A stretch of DNA of 64,000 nt from Chloroflexota bacterium (GTDB lineage Bacteria > Chloroflexota > UBA11872). The notes under the pieces were generated by a model. It searched no databases, was not told where the DNA came from, and saw only the letters and a program-made list of their open reading frames with translations. Position numbers and translations under genes: made by a program. Below, piece after piece: positions 7,063-15,121 of the stretch; within the stretch, counting starts at the first letter, position 1, and every line of letters starts with the position of its first letter. The stretch covers positions 156,955 through 220,954 of the forward strand of contig JAPOWQ010000053.1 of NCBI GenBank assembly GCA_026707585.1. The letters run 5' to 3'.

Positions 7063-9290
7063 GTCACGGCCTCGAGCTTGGCGTAGCTGACCGCGATCTT
7101 CTTGAGGCCGACGTCGCCCTCGAACATGACGGTGACTTCCTCGTCGAAGTTGGTGATCTGGCCCGAGACGATGAGGCCCTCGCCGAAGACCGGATGTCGC
7201 ACGCGCTGACCGTCGTGGTAGGTGCGCTCCGCCGGCGGTTGCGGCTGATCGTCTTCGTCGATGTCCAGGCCCGGGCTCGGAACGCCGGGTCGGGCGTCGA
7301 GGCGGCGGCGGTAGGTGAGGCGCTCGGGCGGGATGTCCTGCAGGAAGCGTGAGGGGAACCGCACGGGGGCGCCCCAGCCGGAGCGGTGGCGGGTGTAGGT
7401 GAGGAAGAGGCGGTCCTTGGCGCGGGTGAGCGCCACGTAGGCCAGGCGGCGCTCCTCGTCCATTTGGGCGGGTTCGTCGTAGCTGCGGGCGTGAGGGAAC
7501 AGCTCTTCCTCCAGGCCGACCAGGATGACGACGCCGAATTCGAGGCCCTTGGCCGAATGGGCCGTGAGCAGGGTGACCGCGTCGCCGCCGGTTGCCAGGT
7601 TGTCCACGTCGGCGACCAGTGCGGCCTCACTCAGGTAGCGGGACAAGCTTTCGCGCGGGCCGAGGCCGTCGTACTTGGAGGCGGCGGTCTGAAGCTCGAC
7701 GACGTTCTCCCAGCGCTCTTCGGGGCTGTCGGGGTCGTTGTCCAGGACCTCGTCGTAGCCGGACTCACGGACGACCGCGTTGACGAGACCGCCCACCGGC
7801 ACTTCGTCGGCCAGGGTGTCCAGGCGTCGCAGAAGCCGACCAAGCTCGATCAGGGCGCGAGTGGCGCGAGTGGGCAGCGGGTTGTCGAGCGTGGATTGCA
7901 CGGGTCCGCCGGAGTCGGCGTCGGCGGCCAGCAGGCGCGTGAGTTCGCCGGAGGAGCGGCTGGTGCGCTCGGCCCATTCGCGGAGGACCTGGAGAGTCTT
8001 GGCGCCGATGCCGCGGCGCGGGGTGTTGGCGATGCGCTCGAAGCTGACCAGGTCGCGCGGATTGGCGATGGCTCGCAGGTAGGCCAGCACGTCGCGCACT
8101 TCGCGGCGTCCGTAGAACTCGGTGGCGCCGACCAGTTGGTACGGCAGGCCCTGGCGGACGAACCACTCCTCCAGGGGCCGCGACTGGGCGTTGGTGCGGT
8201 AGATGATGGCGATCTCGTGGTTTGGGACGTCTTCGCCACGCAACTCGCGGATGAGGTTGCCGACCTGGCGGGCTTCGTCGTCTTCGTCGAAGGCCTCGAT
8301 GATCTCGGGCGGCCGGCCGTCGTCACGCTCCGTCCAGAGGGTCTTCTCGGCGCGGTTGGCGACCCTGGAAATCACGGCGTTGGCTGAGGCCAGGATGTTG
8401 CCCGACGACCGGTAGTTGCGTTCCAGGCGGATGACCCGGGCCTCGGCGAATTGGGCCTCGAAGTCGAGGATGTTGCGGATGTCGGCGCCGCGCCAGGTGT
8501 AGATGCTCTGGTCGTCGTCGCCGACGACGCAGACGTTGCCGCGGCCTTCGGCAAGCTGGCGGACGAACTCGTACTGGGCGCGGTTGGTGTCCTGGTATTC
8601 GTCGACCAGGATGAAGCGGTAGCGGTCCTGGTAGAAGGCGCGCAGGTCGGGAAACTCGCGGAAGAGACGGACGCAGAAGGCGATCATGTCGCCGAAGTCG
8701 ACGCCGTTGGCGCTGTCGAGCAAGCGCTGGTAGCGGTGGTAGACCTGCGCGACGGCTTCCTCAAAGTAGCCCTCCGAGCGCTCGGCGTAGACGAAGGGAT
8801 CGGCGAGCTCGTCCTTGGCACGGGAGATGGCGTTGCGGATGGCGACGGGGCTGATGGTGGTGAGGCCGATGCCGACGTCGCCCATGGCCTGCTTGACAAG
8901 GCGCAACTGGTCCTCGGCGTCGTAGATGGTGAACTCGGGCTCGCGGCCCAGGTGGTGGATGTCGCGCCGGAGGATGCGGAGGGCCTGGCCGTGGAAGGTG
9001 CCGACGTGGACGCCAGCCGCCATGCGGCCGACGAGGTCGACGATGCGTTCGCGCATCTCGTTGGCGGCCTTGTTGGTGAAGGTGACGGCGAGGATGTTCC
9101 AGGGGGCGACGCCGGAGGCGATGAGGCTGGCGACGCGGCAGGTGATGACGCGGGTCTTGCCGGAGCCGGCGCCGGCGAAGACGAGCAGGGGGCCGTGGAC
9201 GTGGTCGATGGCGGCGCGCTGCTGGGGGTTCAGACCGCTGAGATCGAGGGACAGGAGCCCGGTGGCCGGCGGGTGGTCGGTGGCGCTCAC
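7059..9290 (-). CDS. pcrA: UvrD/PcrA-type superfamily 1A DNA helicase
   Basis: A 743-residue 3'-5' helicase when started at GTG 9290 (VSATDHPPATG). It shows the Q-motif LNPQQRAAI, Walker A AGAGSGKT near 39-46, motif II FILVDEYQDTN, motif III GDDDQSIYTWRGAD, motif IV ERNYRSSGNIL, motif V LLTAHSAKGLEFGVV and motif VI RLAYVALTRAKDRL. The C-terminus HPVFGEGLIVSGQ is the small Tudor-like domain of PcrA that contacts RNA polymerase. It unwinds DNA in nucleotide excision and mismatch repair and during replication conflicts. The frame stays open to 9473, but that extension is low-complexity and runs through an intergenic repeat, so it is not used here. The stop overlaps the HAD gene by 4 bases. Confidence 0.94.
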   Translation of the reverse strand: MSATDHPPATGLLSLDLSGLNPQQRAAIDHVHGPLLVFAGAGSGKTRVITCRVASLIASGVAPWNILAVTFTNKAANEMRERIVDLVGRMAAGVHVGTFHGQALRILRRDIHHLGREPEFTIYDAEDQLRLVKQAMGDVGIGLTTISPVAIRNAISRAKDELADPFVYAERSEGYFEEAVAQVYHRYQRLLDSANGVDFGDMIAFCVRLFREFPDLRAFYQDRYRFILVDEYQDTNRAQYEFVRQLAEGRGNVCVVGDDDQSIYTWRGADIRNILDFEAQFAEARVIRLERNYRSSGNILASANAVISRVANRAEKTLWTERDDGRPPEIIEAFDEDDEARQVGNLIRELRGEDVPNHEIAIIYRTNAQSRPLEEWFVRQGLPYQLVGATEFYGRREVRDVLAYLRAIANPRDLVSFERIANTPRRGIGAKTLQVLREWAERTSRSSGELTRLLAADADSGGPVQSTLDNPLPTRATRALIELGRLLRRLDTLADEVPVGGLVNAVVRESGYDEVLDNDPDSPEERWENVVELQTAASKYDGLGPRESLSRYLSEAALVADVDNLATGGDAVTLLTAHSAKGLEFGVVILVGLEEELFPHARSYDEPAQMDEERRLAYVALTRAKDRLFLTYTRHRSGWGAPVRFPSRFLQDIPPERLTYRRRLDARPGVPSPGLDIDEDDQPQPPAERTYHDGQRVRHPVFGEGLIVSGQITNFDEEVTVMFEGDVGLKKIAVSYAKLEAVT

Positions 9291-9356
9291 GGGCGATTCT
9301 AGGGCACTGGCGGAGGGCGGGGCGTGGGGTGCGAAATGGGGCGTCTTCGCGCACGT

Positions 9357-9380
9357 AAGAGTTTTTTCCAAAAAACTCTT
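9357..9380. other. Perfect 11-bp inverted repeat upstream of the helicase gene
   Basis: AAGAGTTTTTT, two bases (CC), then its exact complement. In RNA from either strand this would fold into a hairpin with a short loop. It lies 67 bases before the chosen helicase start and next to the direct-repeat copy at 9436. It is AT-rich, unlike its surroundings. It could be a 5' untranslated hairpin or a protein-binding palindrome; function unknown. Confidence 0.55.
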
Positions 9381-9435
9381 GAGGCGCCGCGGGGCGTCGT
9401 CGGGCGAGGAATCGACGACAGCGAGCGGGGTGGCT

Positions 9436-9487
9436 GAGAGCGGCATGCGGAATCCGAGTTGCGATGACATCACGCCCAGTGTACACT
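9436..9487. repeat. 52-bp direct repeat, copy 1
   Basis: It matches 11655-11706 at 50 of 52 positions in the same orientation, starting GAGAGCGGCATGCGG and ending in the 10-bp palindrome AGTGTACACT (9478-9487). Weaker similarity extends on both sides, including GC-rich segments with repeated GGCGAGCG/GCGAGGGG. The two copies bracket a lower-GC segment. The copies could be a dispersed intergenic element or the ends of an inserted unit; no transposase is present. Confidence 0.75.
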
Positions 9488-9490
9488 ATC

Positions 9491-10173
9491 TGCATACCGC
9501 CAGCCAGTACAGGGGAGGCGAGCGATTGGCGAGGGGAGGCGAGCGGGTCGAAGGGGCCTTCGTCGTTATGCCGAGCGAAGGGCGACGTTGCGAAGGCAGC
9601 CAACGAGCGGCAGAGACCCAGGAAGGGCTGGCTTGAGCGCATGGAGCGGCACCCGGCGGGGAAACCACATGGAATCGGACCACCACGCCGAGCAGCCACG
9701 ACCGCTGAGCCTGAACCTCGCCAAGCAGCGACTCCACGTCCGTCTCGACCATGAACAGCCCAATCCTGCGGGCCATGCGCCAGGCGCACTTGTTTTTGAC
9801 GTCTCGTTGCCGCGCCAGATCCGGGGCCGGGATCACGTGCCGGGAGCCGGCAATATGGTCAACCGGGTAGAGCGACGTGACGAGGCAGGTGCTGGAGCCT
9901 GCAACGATGGGGCGGACGCAGGGAGACACCTGGACGCCGCAAAACCGGCGTGTGTACGCTCGGCGCTGACGGAGCCGGTGGAAGCGCGTGGGTCGATCGC
10001 GGCACCGGCAGGTAGACCGGAGTCCGACGCGGAGGTCCACGAGCTTATCCAGGATGGCAGCGGTGTCGGGACAGACCCGCTGGAAGTCGAAGACGGCATC
10101 GGCGTTAGGCGTCGCCGTGGTTGCTTAAGCTCGATACCCCACGGGGGTTTACCTGCGATAAGACAAAAGAACA
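9491..10173. other. About 680 bases without a convincing gene
   Basis: Open frames exist on both strands, but none has recognisable domains, a good ribosome binding site or natural composition. On the minus strand around 9640-9780 the frame reads like the end of a small coiled-coil/membrane protein (ETDVESLLGEVQAQRSWLLG), similar in style to the small genes at 44913 and 57275. It may be a decayed relative. The left end contains part of the direct-repeat neighbourhood. Nothing else is supported. Confidence 0.4.
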
Positions 10174-10776
10174 ATGACCTACGTCCTTAGCGCCGGGTTT
10201 CCAGTCGTTTTCATTAGCTGGTGGGGCACTTATGTCGTGCCCAGTCTCCTGCGCCTTGCGTTTCCTGCAGTGATTCCACCGATACCTGTTTGGTTGAACG
10301 CGGATGCCAATGGCTCGCTGCCAAACTACATGTCAGCGGCAGTCCTGGCGACCGCGACAATTGCCCTGTTCGCAGGTGCAGTTCGCGCATATCGAGAATC
10401 TCATCTTGCGACAATCGGCTGGTCGTTCCTGGCGGTCACAACACTGTTTGTGCTAATTGCTGAACTCACCGACTGGCACAACCGTCTGTTGGCTTCGTGG
10501 TCTATTCAACTTGCACCGTTGGCGGCAATGTTTGTTGTGCTTGTAATTCTGTTCATATGGCGAGTTGATCAGCCATCGCATGTGCGTCTCTTGCTTGGCC
10601 TTGGGTGTATCTTATGGAGCGCGGTTATTGTTCACGAAGCAATCCAACCGTACGCGAAGTCCAGATTTGGATCTTTGCCAATAGTAATCGAAGAAACGAT
10701 GGAAGTCACGGGAGCGTTAAGTCTGATTGCGGCAGCCTGGCTCGCGCATAATCGACCGACAGCGTTGCCGACCTAG
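10174..10776 (+). CDS. Hypothetical multi-pass membrane protein (possibly the front half of an interrupted gene)
   Basis: A 200-residue protein with about six hydrophobic segments (for example SAGFPVVFISWWGTYVV, ATATIALFAGAV, FLAVTTLFVLIAEL, LAAMFVVLVILFIW). I recognise no family. Base composition is clearly less GC-rich than the neighbours, suggesting transfer. The TAG stop at 10774-10776 is followed in the same frame, without another stop, by a coding-like stretch that starts with a hydrophobic helix (WSTLAVSVGSVLVILYLY) and continues into the next gene. The two parts may therefore once have been a single gene. The ATG start has no strong Shine-Dalgarno sequence. Confidence 0.55.
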   Translation: MTYVLSAGFPVVFISWWGTYVVPSLLRLAFPAVIPPIPVWLNADANGSLPNYMSAAVLATATIALFAGAVRAYRESHLATIGWSFLAVTTLFVLIAELTDWHNRLLASWSIQLAPLAAMFVVLVILFIWRVDQPSHVRLLLGLGCILWSAVIVHEAIQPYAKSRFGSLPIVIEETMEVTGALSLIAAAWLAHNRPTALPT

Positions 10777-10848
10777 CGCATCCCGGCGGCATGGTCGACC
10801 CTCGCGGTCAGCGTTGGCAGTGTCCTGGTTATCCTATATCTCTACCAA

Positions 10849-11484
10849 GTGCCTCTAATCAGTACGCGTTATGCAACTCCTTTGATCAGCACGCGTGACA
10901 CGTCTCCTATGGGAACGTTTCACGTTGTCTTGGAGGGATATGGATCCATACAGCAAGACCTACGCCGCGTACCCTTACCGTCCAATCGCATTGACGTACG
11001 AATGGGGCTTCGTGGCGAGATGCCGACGAGCGTTGACCTGCGCGTGCTGTCTGATACGACGGTTATCAGCGCAGGCCGCACCCAAGTACCCCCGCAGGCA
11101 GAGGGCGTGTCAATGCAGACATTCGTCCTGGCCCCAGTGCTCGATACTATATCCGATGGGCTCAGCATACAGTTGATCGCCGACCTTCCCGTGAACTCGA
11201 CGCTGCGAATTGGCGCAATTCAAAGCAATCTTGATGACGGACTTCAGCTACAAACAAACGGTGATGTCCAACCGCCTGGGCATCGCATCGAATACACAGT
11301 TTATTCGGCGGCGGAACCAACGCGGGCGAAGCTGTCGTCGCTCTGGCACATCGCACGAGATTGGCGACACGTGGCCACGGCAGTGTTTTGCTGGGTCTCA
11401 CTGATTCCGCTGGTGTTCATGCCGGTTTTTATCATTCGCCTGGCCCTAGCGGCACCGATAGGCCGTTCTCATGTTCGGTCGTGA
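10849..11484 (+). CDS. Hypothetical membrane-anchored protein (possibly the back half of an interrupted gene)
   Basis: Starting from GTG 10849 the product has 211 residues: an extracytoplasmic-looking beta-rich region of about 165 residues and a C-terminal membrane helix (VFCWVSLIPLVFMPVFIIRLAL). No family is recognised. The frame is open back to the TAG at 10774. The 24 codons before the GTG encode a typical membrane anchor that would be lost with this start, yet contain no ATG, GTG or TTG. This fits a gene cut by the amber codon at 10774 from the membrane protein upstream, or initiation at a rare codon. GC content is low for the window. Confidence 0.5.
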   Translation: MPLISTRYATPLISTRDTSPMGTFHVVLEGYGSIQQDLRRVPLPSNRIDVRMGLRGEMPTSVDLRVLSDTTVISAGRTQVPPQAEGVSMQTFVLAPVLDTISDGLSIQLIADLPVNSTLRIGAIQSNLDDGLQLQTNGDVQPPGHRIEYTVYSAAEPTRAKLSSLWHIARDWRHVATAVFCWVSLIPLVFMPVFIIRLALAAPIGRSHVRS

Positions 11485-11654
11485 AGAGGGCGTGCTGCAA
11501 GGGCGTTGCGAGATTGCGCCGGACGCCGCAGAGCATCGGTGCGGGACCGTTGAGCCAGATATGCCCGGAAGGCACGTAGCCAGTTTCCAAGAGACGCTTC
11601 GCTCGGCGTCGGGCATCGTCAGGCGAGGGAGCGACGCAATCTGGCGGCGGAGCG

Positions 11655-11706
11655 GAGAGCGGCATGCGGGATCCGAGTTGCAATGACATCACGCCCAGTG
11701 TACACT
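11655..11706. repeat. 52-bp direct repeat, copy 2
   Basis: It differs from 9436-9487 at two positions only and again ends in AGTGTACACT (11697-11706). It lies after the hypothetical membrane genes and about 210 bases before the TolB-like gene. On the minus strand both copies are read as part of open frames with similar peptides, but nothing supports translation. Confidence 0.75.
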
Positions 11707-11915
11707 GTGTGAGAACTACATGAAATTTCTGAGGGCGCGAGCAACCGGCGAGGGGTTGCGAGCGGGCCGCAGGGTCTTGCCAGGCAGGTCACGAGGCTTG
11801 GCGATACGGAGGGACAGCGATAGCTGGCAGGTCGGCGGTGTGGATTTCTTCTGCCGGCGGTGCGCGGCGGCACAGCCGCCGGGCACCCGTCCGGCCGCGG
11901 GGGGAGATCGTAAGC

Positions 11916-13196
11916 ATGCGAAGCGTCCGGGTCGCGATCGTTGGGGTGGTGCTGGCGGCGGTGCTGGCGGCGGTGGTGGCGGCGGTGGGGGCCGGGCCGG
12001 CGTTGGCGCAGTGGCCGACGACGTGCGTTGAGTTGAACGACATCGTGGAGGCGCACCTGGGGAACGACGGCAACGTCGGCATCTACCAGCGCGTGTTCGG
12101 CGACCAAGCCGAGGCGGCCTGCCAGAACGATCATCGGGACGACGTGCGAGGCGTGTTCGCCTGGGCGTTCGCCGAGGCTTCGCAGCCCGTCGACAGCGTT
12201 GCGCCCGACCTGGCCTGGCCGACGGACTGCGCGAAGCTGAACGACATCGTGGAAGCGCACCTGGGCAACGTGAATAACGTGGAGATCTATCAGCGCGTAT
12301 TCGGCGAGCAGGCGGAGGCAGCCTGCCGCAACGACCACCGGGCGGACGTGCAGGGCGTGTTCGGGTGGGCGTTCGGTAGACCCGCGCCACCGCCGCCATC
12401 GCGCATAGCCTTCGAGTCCAATATCGATGGCGACCACGAGATCTGGGTCGTCAACAGCGACGGCTCCGGGCTGACCCAGCTGACCCACAACGACGCCTGG
12501 GACGCCGATCCCGCCTGGTCGCCGGATGGGCGTCGCCTCGCCTTCACGTCGTATCGCGGCGGGGACTGGGAGATCTTCGTGATGAATGCCGACGGCAGCG
12601 GCCTGACGCAGCTCACGCGCAATTCTGCCTGGGACGGAACCGCCGCCTGGTCGCCAGACGGGCGTCACCTCGCTTTCGGCTCGGATCGCGACGGGAATGC
12701 CGAGATATTCGTGATGAATGCCGACGGCAGCGGCCAAACGCAAGTGACGCATTCTGAGGCCTGGCATGCCTACTCCGCCTGGTCACCGGATGGGCGTCGC
12801 CTCGCCTTCACGTCGGACCGCGACGGGGAGTCCGAGATCTTCGTGATCAATGCCGACGGCAGCAGCCTGACCCAACTCACAAACAACGCCATTGGGGACG
12901 GAACCCCGGCCTGGTCGCCGGATGGGCGCCGCCTCGCTTTCTACTCGAATCGCGACGGAGATTCCGAGATCTTTGTAATGAATGCCGACGGCAGTAGTGT
13001 GACGCAACTGACGCACAATTCAGCTTCGGACCATAGTCCCAGCTGGTCGCCGGACGGGCGCCGCCTCGCCTTCGCGTCGGACCGCGACGGGGACTATGAG
13101 ATTTTCGTCATGAACGCCGACGGCAGCGACCAGACCCAATTCACGCACAATTCCGCCGTGGACTATCGACCCGCCTGGTCTCCGGCCCCCGCATAG
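11916..13196 (+). CDS. Exported TolB-like six-bladed propeller with a duplicated N-terminal Cys module
   Basis: A 426-residue protein. Residues 1-32 form a signal peptide ending GPALAQ. Two copies of a module of about 53 residues follow (33-85 and 101-153), each with C..LNDIVEAHLGN, IYQRVFG and QAEAAC.NDHR and two Cys that may form a disulfide. After a Pro-rich linker come six repeats of about 44 residues (LAFTSDRDG..EIFVMNADGS..TQLT...AWSPDGRR), the PD40/TolB blade. The propeller probably acts outside the cytoplasmic membrane as a binding scaffold. The ATG at 11916 follows a GGGGGAGAT stretch and starts the signal peptide directly. I do not know the N-terminal module as a named domain. The blades are nearly identical in DNA, so copy-number change is likely. 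Confidence 0.82.
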   Translation: MRSVRVAIVGVVLAAVLAAVVAAVGAGPALAQWPTTCVELNDIVEAHLGNDGNVGIYQRVFGDQAEAACQNDHRDDVRGVFAWAFAEASQPVDSVAPDLAWPTDCAKLNDIVEAHLGNVNNVEIYQRVFGEQAEAACRNDHRADVQGVFGWAFGRPAPPPPSRIAFESNIDGDHEIWVVNSDGSGLTQLTHNDAWDADPAWSPDGRRLAFTSYRGGDWEIFVMNADGSGLTQLTRNSAWDGTAAWSPDGRHLAFGSDRDGNAEIFVMNADGSGQTQVTHSEAWHAYSAWSPDGRRLAFTSDRDGESEIFVINADGSSLTQLTNNAIGDGTPAWSPDGRRLAFYSNRDGDSEIFVMNADGSSVTQLTHNSASDHSPSWSPDGRRLAFASDRDGDYEIFVMNADGSDQTQFTHNSAVDYRPAWSPAPA

Positions 13197-13273
13197 GCGC
13201 CGGTATCGGCGCGGCCGGGTTCTGAGGCGACCGTTCGCACGAAGGCCGCCGCCGGGTGAGCCTTGTCGTGAGA

Positions 13274-14143
13274 CTATCCCGACTGCTGACGTATGCGGAC
13301 GTTGACGGTGAGGTTGCTTTTGGTGGCGCCGCGGAAGATGCCGCGGGTTGGGGAGACGTCGTGGTAGTCGCGGCCGACGGCGACGCGGACGTGGTGCTGG
13401 TCGGCGAGGGTCTGGTTGGTGGGATCGAAGCCGATCCAGCCGAGGCCGGGGAGGCGGCATTCGGCCCACGCGTGCGTTGCCGTCTCGGGGGCCTGCTCGC
13501 CGTCCGCGCCGGTGACGTGGAGGTAGCCGGAGACGTAGCGGGTGGGAATGCCCCAGGAGCGGGCGATGGCGATCATGACGTGCGCGTAGTCCTGGCAGAC
13601 GCCGTGGCCTGTCTCGAGAATGTGGTCGATCGGGGAGATCACCGAGGTGCTGCCGGGGCTGTAGGTGAAGCGGCGATGCAGCGTGTCGGTGAGCCGCCGG
13701 AGGCTCGTGAGCGGGTCGTCGAGCGGGCCAATGCCATGCCGGCGAACGAACGCAGCCAAGGCCGGAGAGGGACCAGTCAGCGCACTGGGGCGCGTGAACT
13801 CCCAGTCCGCGAAGGTGTTTCGTTTAGCGCGGATGCGTGGCCAGGCGCCGGCGTCCAGCGCTTCGGGCACGGGATCCGGCGGCAGCACGTCGATCGACGA
13901 AGCTGCCGTGATGGCCAGGCCCTGGTGCTGCCGATGGAGATTGAGCAGATGCCTGGTATTGCCGAAGGCGTCCGTTTCTGCGTTGACGGTCGCCGCAGGC
14001 TCGGTCGCGACGTCGAAACTCAGCAGCCGCTGACGAGCGTCGGCGCCGGGCTTGAGGCAGAGCCGCATGACGCAATAGCGCGCGGGCGCCGCGTAGGTGT
14101 ATCGCGATTCGTGCTCGATCCGGTAGCGGATTGGGTCCGCCAT
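13274..14143 (-). CDS. Transglutaminase-like cysteine protease family protein
   Basis: A 289-residue protein of the COG1305 type. Residues 5-85 form the bacterial transglutaminase N-terminal beta domain (YRIEHESRYTYAAPAR). The catalytic triad is visible as Cys in GHGVCQDYAH, His in THAWAE and Asp in GFDPTN. It is the last gene of a three-gene run with an alpha-E protein and a circularly permuted ATP-grasp enzyme, starting only 4 bases after the alpha-E stop. Members of this triad are predicted to build or cut an unknown peptide; the transglutaminase may hydrolyse or transfer amide bonds. No signal peptide is seen, so it is probably cytoplasmic. Confidence 0.9.
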   Translation of the reverse strand: MADPIRYRIEHESRYTYAAPARYCVMRLCLKPGADARQRLLSFDVATEPAATVNAETDAFGNTRHLLNLHRQHQGLAITAASSIDVLPPDPVPEALDAGAWPRIRAKRNTFADWEFTRPSALTGPSPALAAFVRRHGIGPLDDPLTSLRRLTDTLHRRFTYSPGSTSVISPIDHILETGHGVCQDYAHVMIAIARSWGIPTRYVSGYLHVTGADGEQAPETATHAWAECRLPGLGWIGFDPTNQTLADQHHVRVAVGRDYHDVSPTRGIFRGATKSNLTVNVRIRQQSG

Positions 14144-14147
14144 GGAC

Positions 14148-15116
14148 TCAGCGAACCGGAGCGTCGTGGACGGGGTATTGAAAGTATGTTTCCGTCACGA
14201 GATCGTGAAGTTCGCGTCCGTGCGCATTCAGCCGCTGGAGCAGGGACCTGGGATCGTCGCGGTCCAGCCAGGCGAAGTTGACCAACGCGCTCATTCGGCC
14301 GATGAGTCGCTGCGCGGCGCCGGCGGCCTGCTGACTGGGGCTGGGGGCCGTGGCCGCGAGCTCGGCCGAGAGCATGTCCAGCGACCGGCTGAGCGAGTCG
14401 GGGAGTCGGGCATCGGTGGCCAGCAGGTCGAGAACCTGGCGGGGTTCAACCTGGAGGCTGAAGGTCCGGTCATACGCCTCCAACGCGTGATACAGGCGCA
14501 AGAGGCTGGTCCAGGCAGCTTCGGAGACATCCTGGGTGACGTTAGCCGCGGCGATCTGCGCGTCAAGCAGCGCCGACGAGAGCTGCACCCGTTCAATCGA
14601 GCGACCGAGGTTGAGGAATCTCCAGCCTTCGTCGCGATACATGGTGGCGGCGGTCACGCCGGCGAAGGTATCGATTTCGGCCACGGTTTCCGCGTAGAAC
14701 CGTTCGGGCGACGAGGCCCAGATGTCCTGGATCGTCAGTCCCTGAATGCGCAGATACGACCGATTCAGGCACGTCCACATTTCGGCGCTCAGACAGTGGC
14801 GGACGTGACGTGCGTTCTCCCGCGCGGCGGCAACACCACTCCACACCGAGTCCGGATTCGTCGGTTCGAACGTGAGGTCGTCCGCCAGCGTGTAGGAGTC
14901 CGCCAGGCTGTAGTCGTCCTGTGCGAGTAGTTCCAGACTTCCGACGGGTGGCTGGCGATTGAGGCATCCGTAGAGGCGAAGCCAGCCGAAGTGAATCTCG
15001 GTGACCGGTCGATCGACGAGCGCCTCGGTCTGGATGCGCAGGAGACGGCTGAGGTGTTGGGCGCGCTCGAGATAGCGGCCCAGCCAGTAGAGACCTTCGG
15101 CACTGCGCGACAGCAC
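14148..15116 (-). CDS. Alpha-E domain protein
   Basis: A 322-residue, mostly helical protein opening MLSRSAEGLYWLGRYLERA, the diagnostic start of the alpha-E family (COG2307), and containing a Y.RIQGLTIQDIWASSPE block. Its biochemical activity is unknown. It nearly always sits with a circularly permuted ATP-grasp enzyme and a transglutaminase, as here, and may form a complex with them or bind their product. It starts at GTG 15116, 6 bases after the ATP-grasp stop, so the three are probably one transcript. Confidence 0.9.
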   Translation of the reverse strand: MLSRSAEGLYWLGRYLERAQHLSRLLRIQTEALVDRPVTEIHFGWLRLYGCLNRQPPVGSLELLAQDDYSLADSYTLADDLTFEPTNPDSVWSGVAAARENARHVRHCLSAEMWTCLNRSYLRIQGLTIQDIWASSPERFYAETVAEIDTFAGVTAATMYRDEGWRFLNLGRSIERVQLSSALLDAQIAAANVTQDVSEAAWTSLLRLYHALEAYDRTFSLQVEPRQVLDLLATDARLPDSLSRSLDMLSAELAATAPSPSQQAAGAAQRLIGRMSALVNFAWLDRDDPRSLLQRLNAHGRELHDLVTETYFQYPVHDAPVR

Positions 15117-15121
15117 GCGGG

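Noticed and set aside
7386..8387. Long plus-strand frame (333 codons) and others opposite the helicase gene
   Set aside because: Shadow of the real gene caused by GC-biased third positions; composition is Ala/Val/Gly/Asp-rich without motifs.
9291..9473. N-terminal extension of the helicase to ATG 9473
   Set aside because: It runs through the direct repeat and hairpin, is not like any helicase N-terminus, and a GTG start just before the Q-motif is available.
9588..10190. 200-codon plus-strand frame before the membrane gene
   Set aside because: No domain, no ribosome binding site and unnatural composition; left as non-coding.
10774..10776. TAG between the two membrane ORFs as a pyrrolysine codon
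   Set aside because: No sign of Pyl genes and no protein family that uses Pyl; an ordinary stop is sufficient.
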